Below are positions 1-5,398 of a DNA stretch of 5,398 nucleotides, piece after piece. Source of the stretch: Pseudomonadota bacterium (GTDB lineage: Bacteria; Pseudomonadota; Gammaproteobacteria; Steroidobacterales; Steroidobacteraceae); contig JAPTUI010000179.1 of the NCBI GenBank assembly GCA_028067895.1, positions 1 to 5,398 of the forward strand, written 5' to 3'. The position numbers and the translations under genes are program-made. Below the pieces are notes generated by a model. The model worked only from the letters and a program-made list of their open reading frames with translations. It searched no databases and was not told the origin of the DNA. Numbering within the stretch: position 1 is the first letter of the stretch; each line of letters starts with the position of its first letter.

Positions 1-2249
1 TGCACCCCGCCGAAGGTCAGGCTGTTGTCGGTCATCAGATGCTTGTTGGTGAGATTCAGCGCCGTCACCGACACCTGAAGGTTGCGGCTGAAGTTGCGCC
101 CCACGGTCAGATCGATGATCGTGTAGCTCGGCAGGTGGCTCGGCTCATAGCTCGGCGGGCCGGCAAAGCCGTTCGAGAGTCCCGAGTTGACTGAAACGTT
201 CGTCCCGACGAAGTAATGCTCCGGCAGATCGACGTTGTAGCCGACGTTGAGGGTGTTGCGCTGATCATGATCGAGCGCGGTGTAATCGCCGCAGGCGGTG
301 CCCGAGACCAGCAGGCCGCCGCTGATCGACCCGAAGCACTGCGCCGTTTGGTTCGAGTACGCCAGGTGCACCTGGCCGTAGCGCCAGAAAGCCGGTGAGC
401 GCACGGTGAGCTCGGTGCCGCGGATGAGCGCGCCCTGATCGGTGACCGGCAGGTAAATGTCGGAGCTGCCGATCGGGTTGTGGTCGAAGAAGTTCTGCGC
501 CTGAGTGACGAAGTGATCCGCCTCGATGGTCCAGCCCTTCACCGGAATGGTCACGCCGAACTGACGCTCCCGGTCGCGCTCCCCGTGCAGCGGCAGGAAC
601 TGGCTGCTCTGCGTCGAGGCGTAGGTGGCGAGGTTTCCGGTGAGCGCCTCCAGCGGCGGGGCCTGGTAGTACTTGCCCCAGAATGCGCTCAGCACCCAGT
701 TGAGCCCCGGCACACGCACCGTCATGCCATAGCGCGGGTCGGTCGCGTTCTCGGTGACCAGCCCGGCGAAGTGCGATTCGCGCACGCCGGCCGACAGGTG
801 CACCCAGTGCGACACGTCGTAGGTATCCTGCACCCAGGCGTCGATCAGCTCACCGGTCGGGTTCTGCAGCTCCTGAAGCGGCGCCGGGCTGCCGCCGGGG
901 AAGGCGAGATTGAAGTCGGCGTGATCCTGCTGCGCAAAGCCGTACACCCCGACGTCCACGTGGTTGTGGCTGAAGTGCATGCGCAGGTTTTCCTCCCCGC
1001 CCTCGTACTGCGAGCTGTGGTGGAGGGTGGTGATGACCGGGAAGTCGCTCGGCGCGCCGTCGTACGCGGCACGCACGAAGTGATACATCAGCGAGCTGGT
1101 GAGCACGATGTTGCTCGTGAACGTATGCACCCACGAGAGCAGCGCGAAATTATCCGCTTCCTTCTGGACGTCCCCGAGCTGCCCGACGCACTGCGGATCG
1201 TTCGGCAGCGGCGTGATGCAATTGGGGATCTGGTAGGTGTCTTGGCGCAACTGCGCGACGAAGCGCAGCTCGTTGTTGGCGCTGGGGTTGTACTGCAGGT
1301 TAGTGAAGAGCCCATAGCCCTGCGATTGATCGTGGATGACCTCAGAGACCGGGGTCTGCAGGCCGAGATTGCTGCGGTTGCCCTCGGCGCTGACGTAGTA
1401 GGCGAAATTGCCCTTGTGGCTCGCCGCGCTCAGGTAATCGTCGGTCTGACCGAAATTGCCCGCCGAGACCGAGAGCGTGCCCTGGTTGTGCACGCCGAAG
1501 CCGGTCTTCGGGATCACGTTGAACACCCCGTAGGTGCGATCCCCCTCGTCGGCGTTGTAGCTGCCGCGCTCGACGCCGAGCGTCTGGATGTCCTGCGGAT
1601 CGATCTCCGGGCCGAGACTCTCAGCGATATTGGTATCGGGAATCTCCACCCCGTCGATCAGCCAGGACGTCTGGTGACCGCCGCGGATGTGCAGCATGTC
1701 GTGCGCCTCGTAGGCGCCGGGCACGTAGTCGGTGATCATCGCCAGGCTGTTGGCGTTGATCGCCCCGGGCGTCGAGAGGATGTCCTGCTGGCTGACCAGT
1801 GTGATCGGGGTGACCGAGGCGACCACCGGCACGCGGTTGCCGTGCACGACCACCCGATGGAACGTCGTGACCGGCAACAGATGCAGGATCGGTGTCGGAA
1901 AGTAGCCAGCCTCCACCGTCACCGGCTCGCTCTGGGATTGGAAGCCCTTGCGCCGGACCGTGACCATGTAGGTCCCGATGGACACCGTCGGAAAATTGAA
2001 CCGGCCGTGCGCATCGGTGCGCGTCGTGAGGACACTGCCGGACGCCGCCGAGCGCAGCGTCACCCGCACGCCGGCCATGGGCTGGTTGTGCGCGCCCTGG
2101 ACTTCGCCGCGCACCCCGCCGTAGGACGCCGCCCAGGCGCTCACCGGCACCATCCCGAGGGCCGCGAGCACACCGAGTCCGGCGGCCATGGAGTGACAGG
2201 ACAGCCGGCGGCGCACGCGCGCAGCCCGGCTCGAGGAAAGGTCTTTCAC
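1..2249 (-). CDS. TonB-dependent receptor with N-terminal carboxypeptidase-regulatory-like domain, C-terminus cut by window edge
   Basis: This is an outer-membrane active transporter driven by TonB-ExbB-ExbD; the substrate cannot be read from the sequence. My translation gives 749 residues without a stop, running off the left edge. An Arg-rich n-region and hydrophobic stretch (about 21-38) end in AWA, so cleavage after residue 40 is likely. Residues 45-103 look like a carboxypeptidase-regulatory (CarboxypepD_reg/Cna-B-like) sandwich, with GVRGEV, GVRVTL and DAHGRFNF. A TonB-box-like stretch RVVVHGNR (132-139) follows. The plug domain (about 143-250) carries IRGG (188-191) and LIDGVEIP (197-204). 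The remainder is barrel, ending in VTALNLTNKHL, normal for the penultimate strands; perhaps 10-20 residues are missing. Cysteine pairs C344/C354 and C638/C653 may be loop disulfides. The GTG start at 2249 follows GGGAG with 7-nt spacing. The internal ATG at residue 21 would lose the basic n-region, so GTG is preferred. No STN signalling domain is seen, so FecA-type transcriptional signalling is unlikely. Confidence 0.93.
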   Translation of the reverse strand, partial: MKDLSSSRAARVRRRLSCHSMAAGLGVLAALGMVPVSAWAASYGGVRGEVQGAHNQPMAGVRVTLRSAASGSVLTTRTDAHGRFNFPTVSIGTYMVTVRRKGFQSQSEPVTVEAGYFPTPILHLLPVTTFHRVVVHGNRVPVVASVTPITLVSQQDILSTPGAINANSLAMITDYVPGAYEAHDMLHIRGGHQTSWLIDGVEIPDTNIAESLGPEIDPQDIQTLGVERGSYNADEGDRTYGVFNVIPKTGFGVHNQGTLSVSAGNFGQTDDYLSAASHKGNFAYYVSAEGNRSNLGLQTPVSEVIHDQSQGYGLFTNLQYNPSANNELRFVAQLRQDTYQIPNCITPLPNDPQCVGQLGDVQKEADNFALLSWVHTFTSNIVLTSSLMYHFVRAAYDGAPSDFPVITTLHHSSQYEGGEENLRMHFSHNHVDVGVYGFAQQDHADFNLAFPGGSPAPLQELQNPTGELIDAWVQDTYDVSHWVHLSAGVRESHFAGLVTENATDPRYGMTVRVPGLNWVLSAFWGKYYQAPPLEALTGNLATYASTQSSQFLPLHGERDRERQFGVTIPVKGWTIEADHFVTQAQNFFDHNPIGSSDIYLPVTDQGALIRGTELTVRSPAFWRYGQVHLAYSNQTAQCFGSISGGLLVSGTACGDYTALDHDQRNTLNVGYNVDLPEHYFVGTNVSVNSGLSNGFAGPPSYEPSHLPSYTIIDLTVGRNFSRNLQVSVTALNLTNKHLMTDNSLTFGGV

Positions 2250-2364
2250 AGAGAATCTCCCGCGGCGCCGCCACCGGTGCGGGCCGCCGTCTGAATCGCA
2301 ATTACGGAACGCCGCCTCACGGCGCCGCTGCTGAGGGCGCAGAGGATGCGGCCAATCGGATCGA
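2250..2364 (-). other. Intergenic gap between DUF2946-like gene and TonB receptor gene
   Basis: These 115 bp separate the TGA of the DUF2946-like gene from the GTG of the receptor. I see the receptor's GGGAG ribosome binding site at its left end, and only short G+C-rich inverted repeats such as CGCC-TCAC-GGCG near 2314-2325. There is no U-tract terminator and no convincing -35/-10 pair. Co-transcription of the two genes is therefore plausible, but a weak internal promoter cannot be excluded. Confidence 0.5.
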
Positions 2365-2829
2365 TCAGACGCGAATCGGGGGCGCACGTGCCTGGGGCGT
2401 GTACGCCAGCGGCACGCTGAAGTTCGACGCCACAGCGGGCTCGGCGAGCGCGACCGCATCCGTGGCGCGCAGCGTGAGCCCGGCGAGCGCGTAGGCCGGT
2501 GCCGGCGTAGTCCCATTGCAGAACGTGCAGTGGGTGGAGGTGCGGCCCGCCGGCGCGCCATGAGGCGCGCGGCCATGGGCGAAGTACCCCGACGGGAAGC
2601 CCTCGTGGCACAGCTGGATCGCCAGTGAGTGCGTACCCGGCTCGAACCCGAGCGGCACCAGCGCGCGCAGCCCGAAGGCCAGCAGCGCGAGCCATCCGGC
2701 CCAGCCCGGCAGCCGCCGTCGCGGCGCATGCCGCACCGTTCTACGCCACCGGTTGCTGTTGGGTACTCCGCTCACTGGTTCACACTGTCCGCGCCCGCCC
2801 CCGCGGGGCCGGGCGGCATTGTATGACAA
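2365..2829 (-). CDS. DUF2946-like small membrane protein with HCxxC motif
   Basis: This 154-aa protein has a basic N-terminus (RRTVRHAPRRR, 29-39) followed by one hydrophobic helix (about 42-62). The C-terminal part carries C74-H75, then H100-C101-T-F-C104, and ends in QARAPPIRV. This layout of one helix, a Cys/His cluster and a short RxPP tail is the pattern I associate with DUF2946 (PF11162), a family of about 120 aa with no settled biochemical function. The extra length here is at the N-terminus. The TTG start at 2829 is chosen because GGAGG lies 7 nt upstream; the in-frame GTG at 2775 (136 aa) has only a weak GGACAG. The Cys/His cluster suggests binding of a metal such as copper, but that is inference. 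It lies 115 bp before a TonB-dependent receptor gene in the same direction and may share its transcript. The shifted minus-strand frame over 2246-2695 is a shadow of this gene. Confidence 0.78.
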   Translation of the reverse strand: MSYNAARPRGGGRGQCEPVSGVPNSNRWRRTVRHAPRRRLPGWAGWLALLAFGLRALVPLGFEPGTHSLAIQLCHEGFPSGYFAHGRAPHGAPAGRTSTHCTFCNGTTPAPAYALAGLTLRATDAVALAEPAVASNFSVPLAYTPQARAPPIRV

Positions 2830-2834
2830 TGATC

Positions 2835-2842
2835 AGCCTCCG
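2835..2842 (-). promoter_or_regulatory. Ribosome binding site that decides the TTG start
   Basis: On the minus strand the sequence reads CGGAGGCTGATCATTG. The GGAGG core lies 7 nt before TTG at 2829, close to ideal Shine-Dalgarno spacing. It is the strongest such site near this gene and the main reason for preferring the rare TTG over the downstream GTG at 2775. Confidence 0.65.
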
Positions 2843-2878
2843 AGGTTCACCGCGAGCGGCGCGGCGGCGAGCCGAGTC

Positions 2879-2912
2879 CGCCGCGCGCCAAAGCGATGCT
2901 CGGCGCGCGGCG
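2879..2912 (-). terminator. Strong G+C hairpin after the ompW-like stop codon, no U-tract
   Basis: The arms CGCCGCGCGCC (2879-2889) and GGCGCGCGGCG (2902-2912) are perfectly complementary over 11 bp. The 12-nt loop can itself pair AGC with GCT. It starts 12 nt past the TGA of the OmpW-like gene, where a terminator or mRNA-stabilising stem would lie. On the minus strand it is followed by GGACTCGGCTCG, not by a run of T, so it is not a canonical intrinsic terminator. It may protect the 3' end of the upstream mRNA, attenuate read-through into the DUF2946-like gene, or do nothing. Confidence 0.5.
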
Positions 2913-2924
2913 CAACTCGAACGC

Positions 2925-3620
2925 TCAGAACGAATAACCGACCGAGATGACCGCAGCGTTCGGCCAGAAATGCACGCTGGAGCTGCGCAACACCCCCGCG
3001 GTGTCGGTGGTGAGCCGGCTGTTGACCTGCGCCACCGAGTAGGAGGCCACGATGTGCCAGCGGGCGTTCAGTCGGTACTTGAAGCCCGCCGTCACCGCCG
3101 GGCCCACCGAGGCCGGCAGCGAGATCGAGGTCGGCCCGCCGCTCACCGCGGCGCCCGCGGCGGTGACCTGCCGGTCGTAGAAGTACGTGTAGTTCACCCC
3201 GACGCCGACGAACGGTCGCCAGCGCGAGTCGGGGGCGAAGAAGTTGTACTCCAGGAGCGCCGTCGGGGACAACCAGCGGATGTCGGCGATGGTCTGGCCG
3301 TTGTACGGCACCGAGCCGACGGCTGCCGGTCCTTTGCCCACCGCGTGCGTCAACGGCGGCCAGCCAAAGGCGAACTCGACGGCGAAGTGACTGGAGAGCG
3401 TGCGCACGTAGCCGAGGTAGAGCGTCGTAGTGTTGTTCACGCTCGTATTCAGCCCCGGCACGGTGTAGGGGCCGGTGATGTCGCTGGCGCTGGTATCGAA
3501 GTGAACGAAGTAACCGCCGATGCGGATGTCGTTCGGGTGAGCGGTGTCGGCGCGCGCCCCGGTGGCGGCCGCGAGGGCGAGAGCGGTGCCGAGCGCGAGT
3601 GTTGCGATCTTGTACTGCAT
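2925..3620 (-). CDS. ompW: OmpW family outer-membrane protein
   Basis: OmpW proteins are eight-stranded outer-membrane beta-barrels with a hydrophobic channel, linked to passage of small hydrophobic compounds and to stress responses. This 231-aa protein has the usual family length. A signal peptide (hydrophobic about 5-20) ends in GARA, with likely cleavage after A24. Recognisable family blocks are DIRIGGYFVHF (31-41), TTLYLGYVRTLSSHFAVEF (65-83), PTALLEYNFFAPDSRWRPFVGVG (119-141) continuing to NYTYFYDR (143-150), and KYRLNARWHIVASYS (181-195). The protein ends VGYSF, with the C-terminal aromatic residue recognised by the BAM assembly machinery. The ATG at 3620 is preceded by GAGA with 7-nt spacing. 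The gene starts 21 bp after the stop codon of the lipoprotein hydrolase gene, so the two are probably co-transcribed. The symbol marks family membership only, not orthology to E. coli ompW. Confidence 0.92.
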   Translation of the reverse strand: MQYKIATLALGTALALAAATGARADTAHPNDIRIGGYFVHFDTSASDITGPYTVPGLNTSVNNTTTLYLGYVRTLSSHFAVEFAFGWPPLTHAVGKGPAAVGSVPYNGQTIADIRWLSPTALLEYNFFAPDSRWRPFVGVGVNYTYFYDRQVTAAGAAVSGGPTSISLPASVGPAVTAGFKYRLNARWHIVASYSVAQVNSRLTTDTAGVLRSSSVHFWPNAAVISVGYSF

Positions 3621-3641
3621 GGTCGTCTCTCGTGTCAGGGC

Positions 3642-5222
3642 CTAGGGAACTTGCGCGAAGAAGTCACGCGCAGCCACCATACAGAACGGCGCCTCGGTCG
3701 AGTGGTAGGACTGGATCGCGGTGCTCGGTCCCTCGGCGGCGACCAGCGCCGCGTAGGTGCTCTGGAACGCGCTCTGCAGGGGTGCGAATGCCCCGCCCGG
3801 CGTGCCGTTGAGGTCGAGCACCTGTACCAGCCCGGCAGAGACCAGCGGACTCCACTCGGCGGCCATCACCCCGGTGTTCACCTGGAAGAACACCGTCGGG
3901 TCCTGGTCCCCGCCGCACATCAGCATCGGCTCCTTCGGCGACCAGCCGCCGTTGCGCATGTCGTTGAGCTTGAAGTCCTGACGCAGTCCGACCGCCGGTT
4001 GCGCCGCGAGCGCCACGTCGCTCGCAGTCAGCGTGCCGCCGTTGAGCAGCGTCATCTCGGCCTGGTCGGGGTTGGTGAGCGCATCGGCGGCGTATTCGGC
4101 CCGATACGTATTGTTCACCAGAGACGGACTGCCGAAGCCGGCATCGAACAGCGCCGCCTGTGCGGCGCTGTACGGCGGGCTCGTCGGTACCGCGAGCAGC
4201 TGATCGAGCTGGGTATTGCCGGTCACCGGGGTGGTGCTGTCGAACAGCGCCGCCTCGGGCAGCTTGCCCGACTGGAACAGCTGAGCGAGCGGACTCGGCG
4301 AGGGCAGCAGCGTGTCGATGCCGTTCGCGTAAGTCGAGGAGTAGATGTCGCTCGTCGCCTTGTACACGTTGCCGTAGGCGTTCTGGTAGCTCGTGGTCAC
4401 GAGCGGCGCGAAGATCGTCGAACCGATGTCCACCTGGCCGAAGAAGATCGCATCGCCGAACGCCTCGAGCGCATAGGGCCCCGACGCCGGCGCCGAGGCG
4501 GTCACCGTGTCGCCGGCGGCCTGCATCGCCTTGACGGTGGCCATGGCGACGTAGCCGCCCTCGGAATAGCCGGTCACGTACAGCTGGCCGCTGTCGGTGG
4601 TGCCCGGGGTGAACGAGTGCGGCAGCGCGGTACGCGCTGCGCTGAGCGCATCCATCATGTCGTCGGCATTCACGGCGGCATCGACGTACGGGTGATAGCC
4701 GAGGTTCGAGATGTCGTAGCCCTCGAAGTTCGGCGCCACCACGATGTAGCCCTGCGCGGCAAACACCGCGGCGATCATCGCCGACTCGGAGTTGGCGGCG
4801 TTGGTGGTGTCCGTGATGTCAGCGATGTTGTATGTCGAGACCGTCGTCGTACCGTGTGCGTACAGCACGATTGGACGGGCGCCGGAGCACTGCGCGCCGG
4901 TGCCGGTCGGCACCATCATCGCGCCGGAGACCTCGGTCGGCTTGCCATCCGGGGCCGTGGTCCAGTATTTCAGGTAGTAGAAGTCCACGCCGCAGGCGGG
5001 CGTGCCGGCGAGCTGCAGCAGTTGCTGCCCGGTCGGGCTCGCGCCGAGCTCGGCGGCGAACGCAGAGGCGGTGAGTGAGGCGACCCGCAGCGGCGGATCG
5101 ACCGCCAGCGTACCCGCCTGCGTCGAGGTGGCGACGGAGGCGGTCTTGCTGTTGCTTCCGCAGCCCGCCAGCGCGAGCACGGCGAGGCCAGCGCAGACGA
5201 GACCCCGAGTCTTCTTCAGCAT
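3642..5222 (-). CDS. Lipoprotein alpha/beta hydrolase, secretory-lipase-like
   Basis: This is a predicted serine hydrolase, probably a lipase or esterase, anchored by lipid in the envelope; the substrate is unknown. The N-terminus has the basic MLKKTRG, a hydrophobic stretch and the lipobox LAGC (18-21). Processing would leave Cys21 at the mature N-terminus. The next residues, GSN, lack the Asp that retains lipoproteins at the inner membrane, so the outer membrane is likely. The fold core starts near 95 with VSGAMMVPTG. YAHGT (121-125) fits the oxyanion-hole region, GYSEGG (218-223) is the nucleophile elbow with Ser220, and CGGDQDPTV (436-444) holds the acid (D439 or D441). H507 in YHSTEAPFC is the likely catalytic His. 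C77/C112 and C436/C514 could form disulfides. At 526 aa it is long for a simple esterase but suits secretory lipases (LIP, PF03583) and similar proteins annotated as prolyl-oligopeptidase-like hydrolases. The ATG at 5222 follows AGGGGGGA 5 nt upstream. It is first in an apparent operon with the OmpW-like gene. Confidence 0.9.
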   Translation of the reverse strand: MLKKTRGLVCAGLAVLALAGCGSNSKTASVATSTQAGTLAVDPPLRVASLTASAFAAELGASPTGQQLLQLAGTPACGVDFYYLKYWTTAPDGKPTEVSGAMMVPTGTGAQCSGARPIVLYAHGTTTVSTYNIADITDTTNAANSESAMIAAVFAAQGYIVVAPNFEGYDISNLGYHPYVDAAVNADDMMDALSAARTALPHSFTPGTTDSGQLYVTGYSEGGYVAMATVKAMQAAGDTVTASAPASGPYALEAFGDAIFFGQVDIGSTIFAPLVTTSYQNAYGNVYKATSDIYSSTYANGIDTLLPSPSPLAQLFQSGKLPEAALFDSTTPVTGNTQLDQLLAVPTSPPYSAAQAALFDAGFGSPSLVNNTYRAEYAADALTNPDQAEMTLLNGGTLTASDVALAAQPAVGLRQDFKLNDMRNGGWSPKEPMLMCGGDQDPTVFFQVNTGVMAAEWSPLVSAGLVQVLDLNGTPGGAFAPLQSAFQSTYAALVAAEGPSTAIQSYHSTEAPFCMVAARDFFAQVP

Positions 5223-5248
5223 GCAATCCCCCCTGACCCGCTCTGAAA

Positions 5249-5277
5249 ATTAAAACGAGCGTTCGTTTGCGAGTCGT
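5249..5277 (-). promoter_or_regulatory. Weak candidate sigma70-type promoter
   Basis: The minus strand reads TTTAAT (5254-5249), 5 of 6 against TATAAT but lacking the conserved second A. ACGACT (5277-5272) lies 17 nt upstream and matches TTGACA at only 3 positions. It would start transcription about 20 nt before the ATG. Its appeal is that the palindrome at 5253-5268 would overlap the spacer and -10, a classical repressor position. The -35 is poor, so this is tentative. Confidence 0.25.
5253..5268. promoter_or_regulatory. Near-palindromic operator-like site, TetR-family style
   Basis: AAACGAGCGTTCGTTT is a 16-bp palindrome with 7 of 8 pairs matching; only 5259/5262 mismatch. It is A+T-rich at the ends in an otherwise very G+C-rich region and lies 30 bp before the hydrolase start codon. 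Short perfect-arm palindromes of this size are typical of TetR-family operators. No regulator gene is in the window, so the binding protein is unknown. Confidence 0.5.
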
Positions 5278-5378
5278 GGCCGGGAGAATACCCCCTCCCC
5301 ATGCCGATGGGTAGTGCCCCCACCACACTCTGGTCTGGTGCGTTGCGCACGAGCCACACCAAAGGTCCGGGCGGGCAC

Positions 5379-5398
5379 AAAAAAGCCCGGCGGGATCC
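5379..5398 (-). terminator. Distal half of an intrinsic terminator of a gene beyond the right edge
   Basis: On the minus strand the window opens with GGATCCCGCCGGGCTTTTTT. A CCCGCCGGGC arm running directly into six T is how the 3' half of an intrinsic terminator looks. The matching 5' arm would be outside the window. An alternative internal pairing (5368-5373 with 5385-5390) puts the T-run in the loop and would not terminate. Confidence 0.45.

Larger units (their letters stand above)
5223..5398 (-). other. Upstream non-coding region of the hydrolase-ompW operon
   Basis: These 176 bp hold no convincing open frame. They contain the hydrolase ribosome binding site (5227-5234), an A+T-rich patch that may be a -10 region, a 16-bp near-palindrome, and two short inverted repeats (5298-5311 and 5321-5340). 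A likely terminator half lies at the right edge. Because that terminator points in the same direction, the hydrolase gene probably has its own promoter here. Confidence 0.7.

Noticed and set aside
480..2294. A 604-codon open frame on the plus strand.
   Set aside because: It lies antisense to the TonB receptor, whose minus-strand frame is intact with signal peptide, plug and barrel motifs. The composition is again the Arg/Val-rich pattern of a shadow.
1621..2695. Minus-strand open frames over 1621-2301 and 2246-2695 in shifted phase.
   Set aside because: They overlap the receptor and DUF2946-like genes out of frame, have low-complexity Ala/Arg/Gly-rich products, and lack supported starts.
2753..2775. 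Later GTG start (2775) for the DUF2946-like gene, giving 136 aa nearer the family norm.
   Set aside because: Its ribosome binding site is weak, whereas the TTG at 2829 has GGAGG at ideal spacing. It remains a possible alternative.
2625..5078. An 817-codon open frame on the plus strand opposite the hydrolase, OmpW-like and DUF2946-like genes.
   Set aside because: It is antisense to three well-supported genes. Its translation is Arg/His/Gly/Val-rich without recognisable domains, and the length is explained by rarity of stop codons opposite G+C-rich codons.
5280..5330. G-rich minus-strand tracts that might form a G-quadruplex.
   Set aside because: Only three adequate G-runs are present, one separated by a long loop containing C-runs that would pair instead.
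5298..5340. Small inverted repeats CCCAT-GCCG-ATGGG (5298-5311) and CACCA...TGGTG (5321-5340) upstream of the hydrolase.
   Set aside because: The arms are only 5 bp, expected by chance in 176 bp, and neither is placed against a credible promoter.
1..5398. tRNA, rRNA, CRISPR, transposon ends or phage genes.
   Set aside because: No cloverleaf-like segment, regular spaced repeats, transposase motifs or target-site duplications were seen on reading both strands.

Overview
The window is G+C-rich DNA in which every convincing gene lies on the minus strand. It reads as an outer-membrane/envelope gene cluster from a Gram-negative bacterium. The best guess is a high-GC Pseudomonadota, perhaps a gammaproteobacterium of the Xanthomonadales/Nevskiales type. 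That placement rests on OmpW, a lipoprotein signal, a TonB-dependent receptor and a DUF2946-like protein; no marker gene fixes the taxon.

Layout in the direction of transcription, from right to left. (1) 5398-5223 is non-coding. It holds what looks like the distal half of an intrinsic terminator for a gene beyond the right edge, and a 16-bp near-palindrome of the kind bound by TetR-family repressors, 30 bp before the first gene. (2) 5222-3642 encodes a 526-aa lipoprotein alpha/beta hydrolase (secretory-lipase-like). (3) Only 21 bp further on, 3620-2925 encodes a 231-aa OmpW-family beta-barrel, probably in the same operon. (4) A strong G+C hairpin without a U-tract follows its stop codon. (5) 2829-2365 encodes a 154-aa DUF2946-like membrane protein with a HCxxC motif, starting at TTG behind a good ribosome binding site. 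(6) After a 115-bp gap, 2249-1 encodes the first 749 residues of a TonB-dependent receptor with an N-terminal carboxypeptidase-regulatory-like domain. Its last strand is cut off by the left edge.

The products all belong to the envelope. A surface or periplasmic lipase/esterase sits beside an OmpW channel, a family linked to small hydrophobic molecules. Downstream are an energised receptor and a small protein of a family often annotated near metal or TonB functions. A joint role in releasing and importing a lipid or ester substrate is possible but is inference. The two pairs may be separate transcription units.

No RNA gene, mobile element, CRISPR array or clearly undescribed system is visible. 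The long plus-strand open frames are antisense shadows of the G+C-rich genes.
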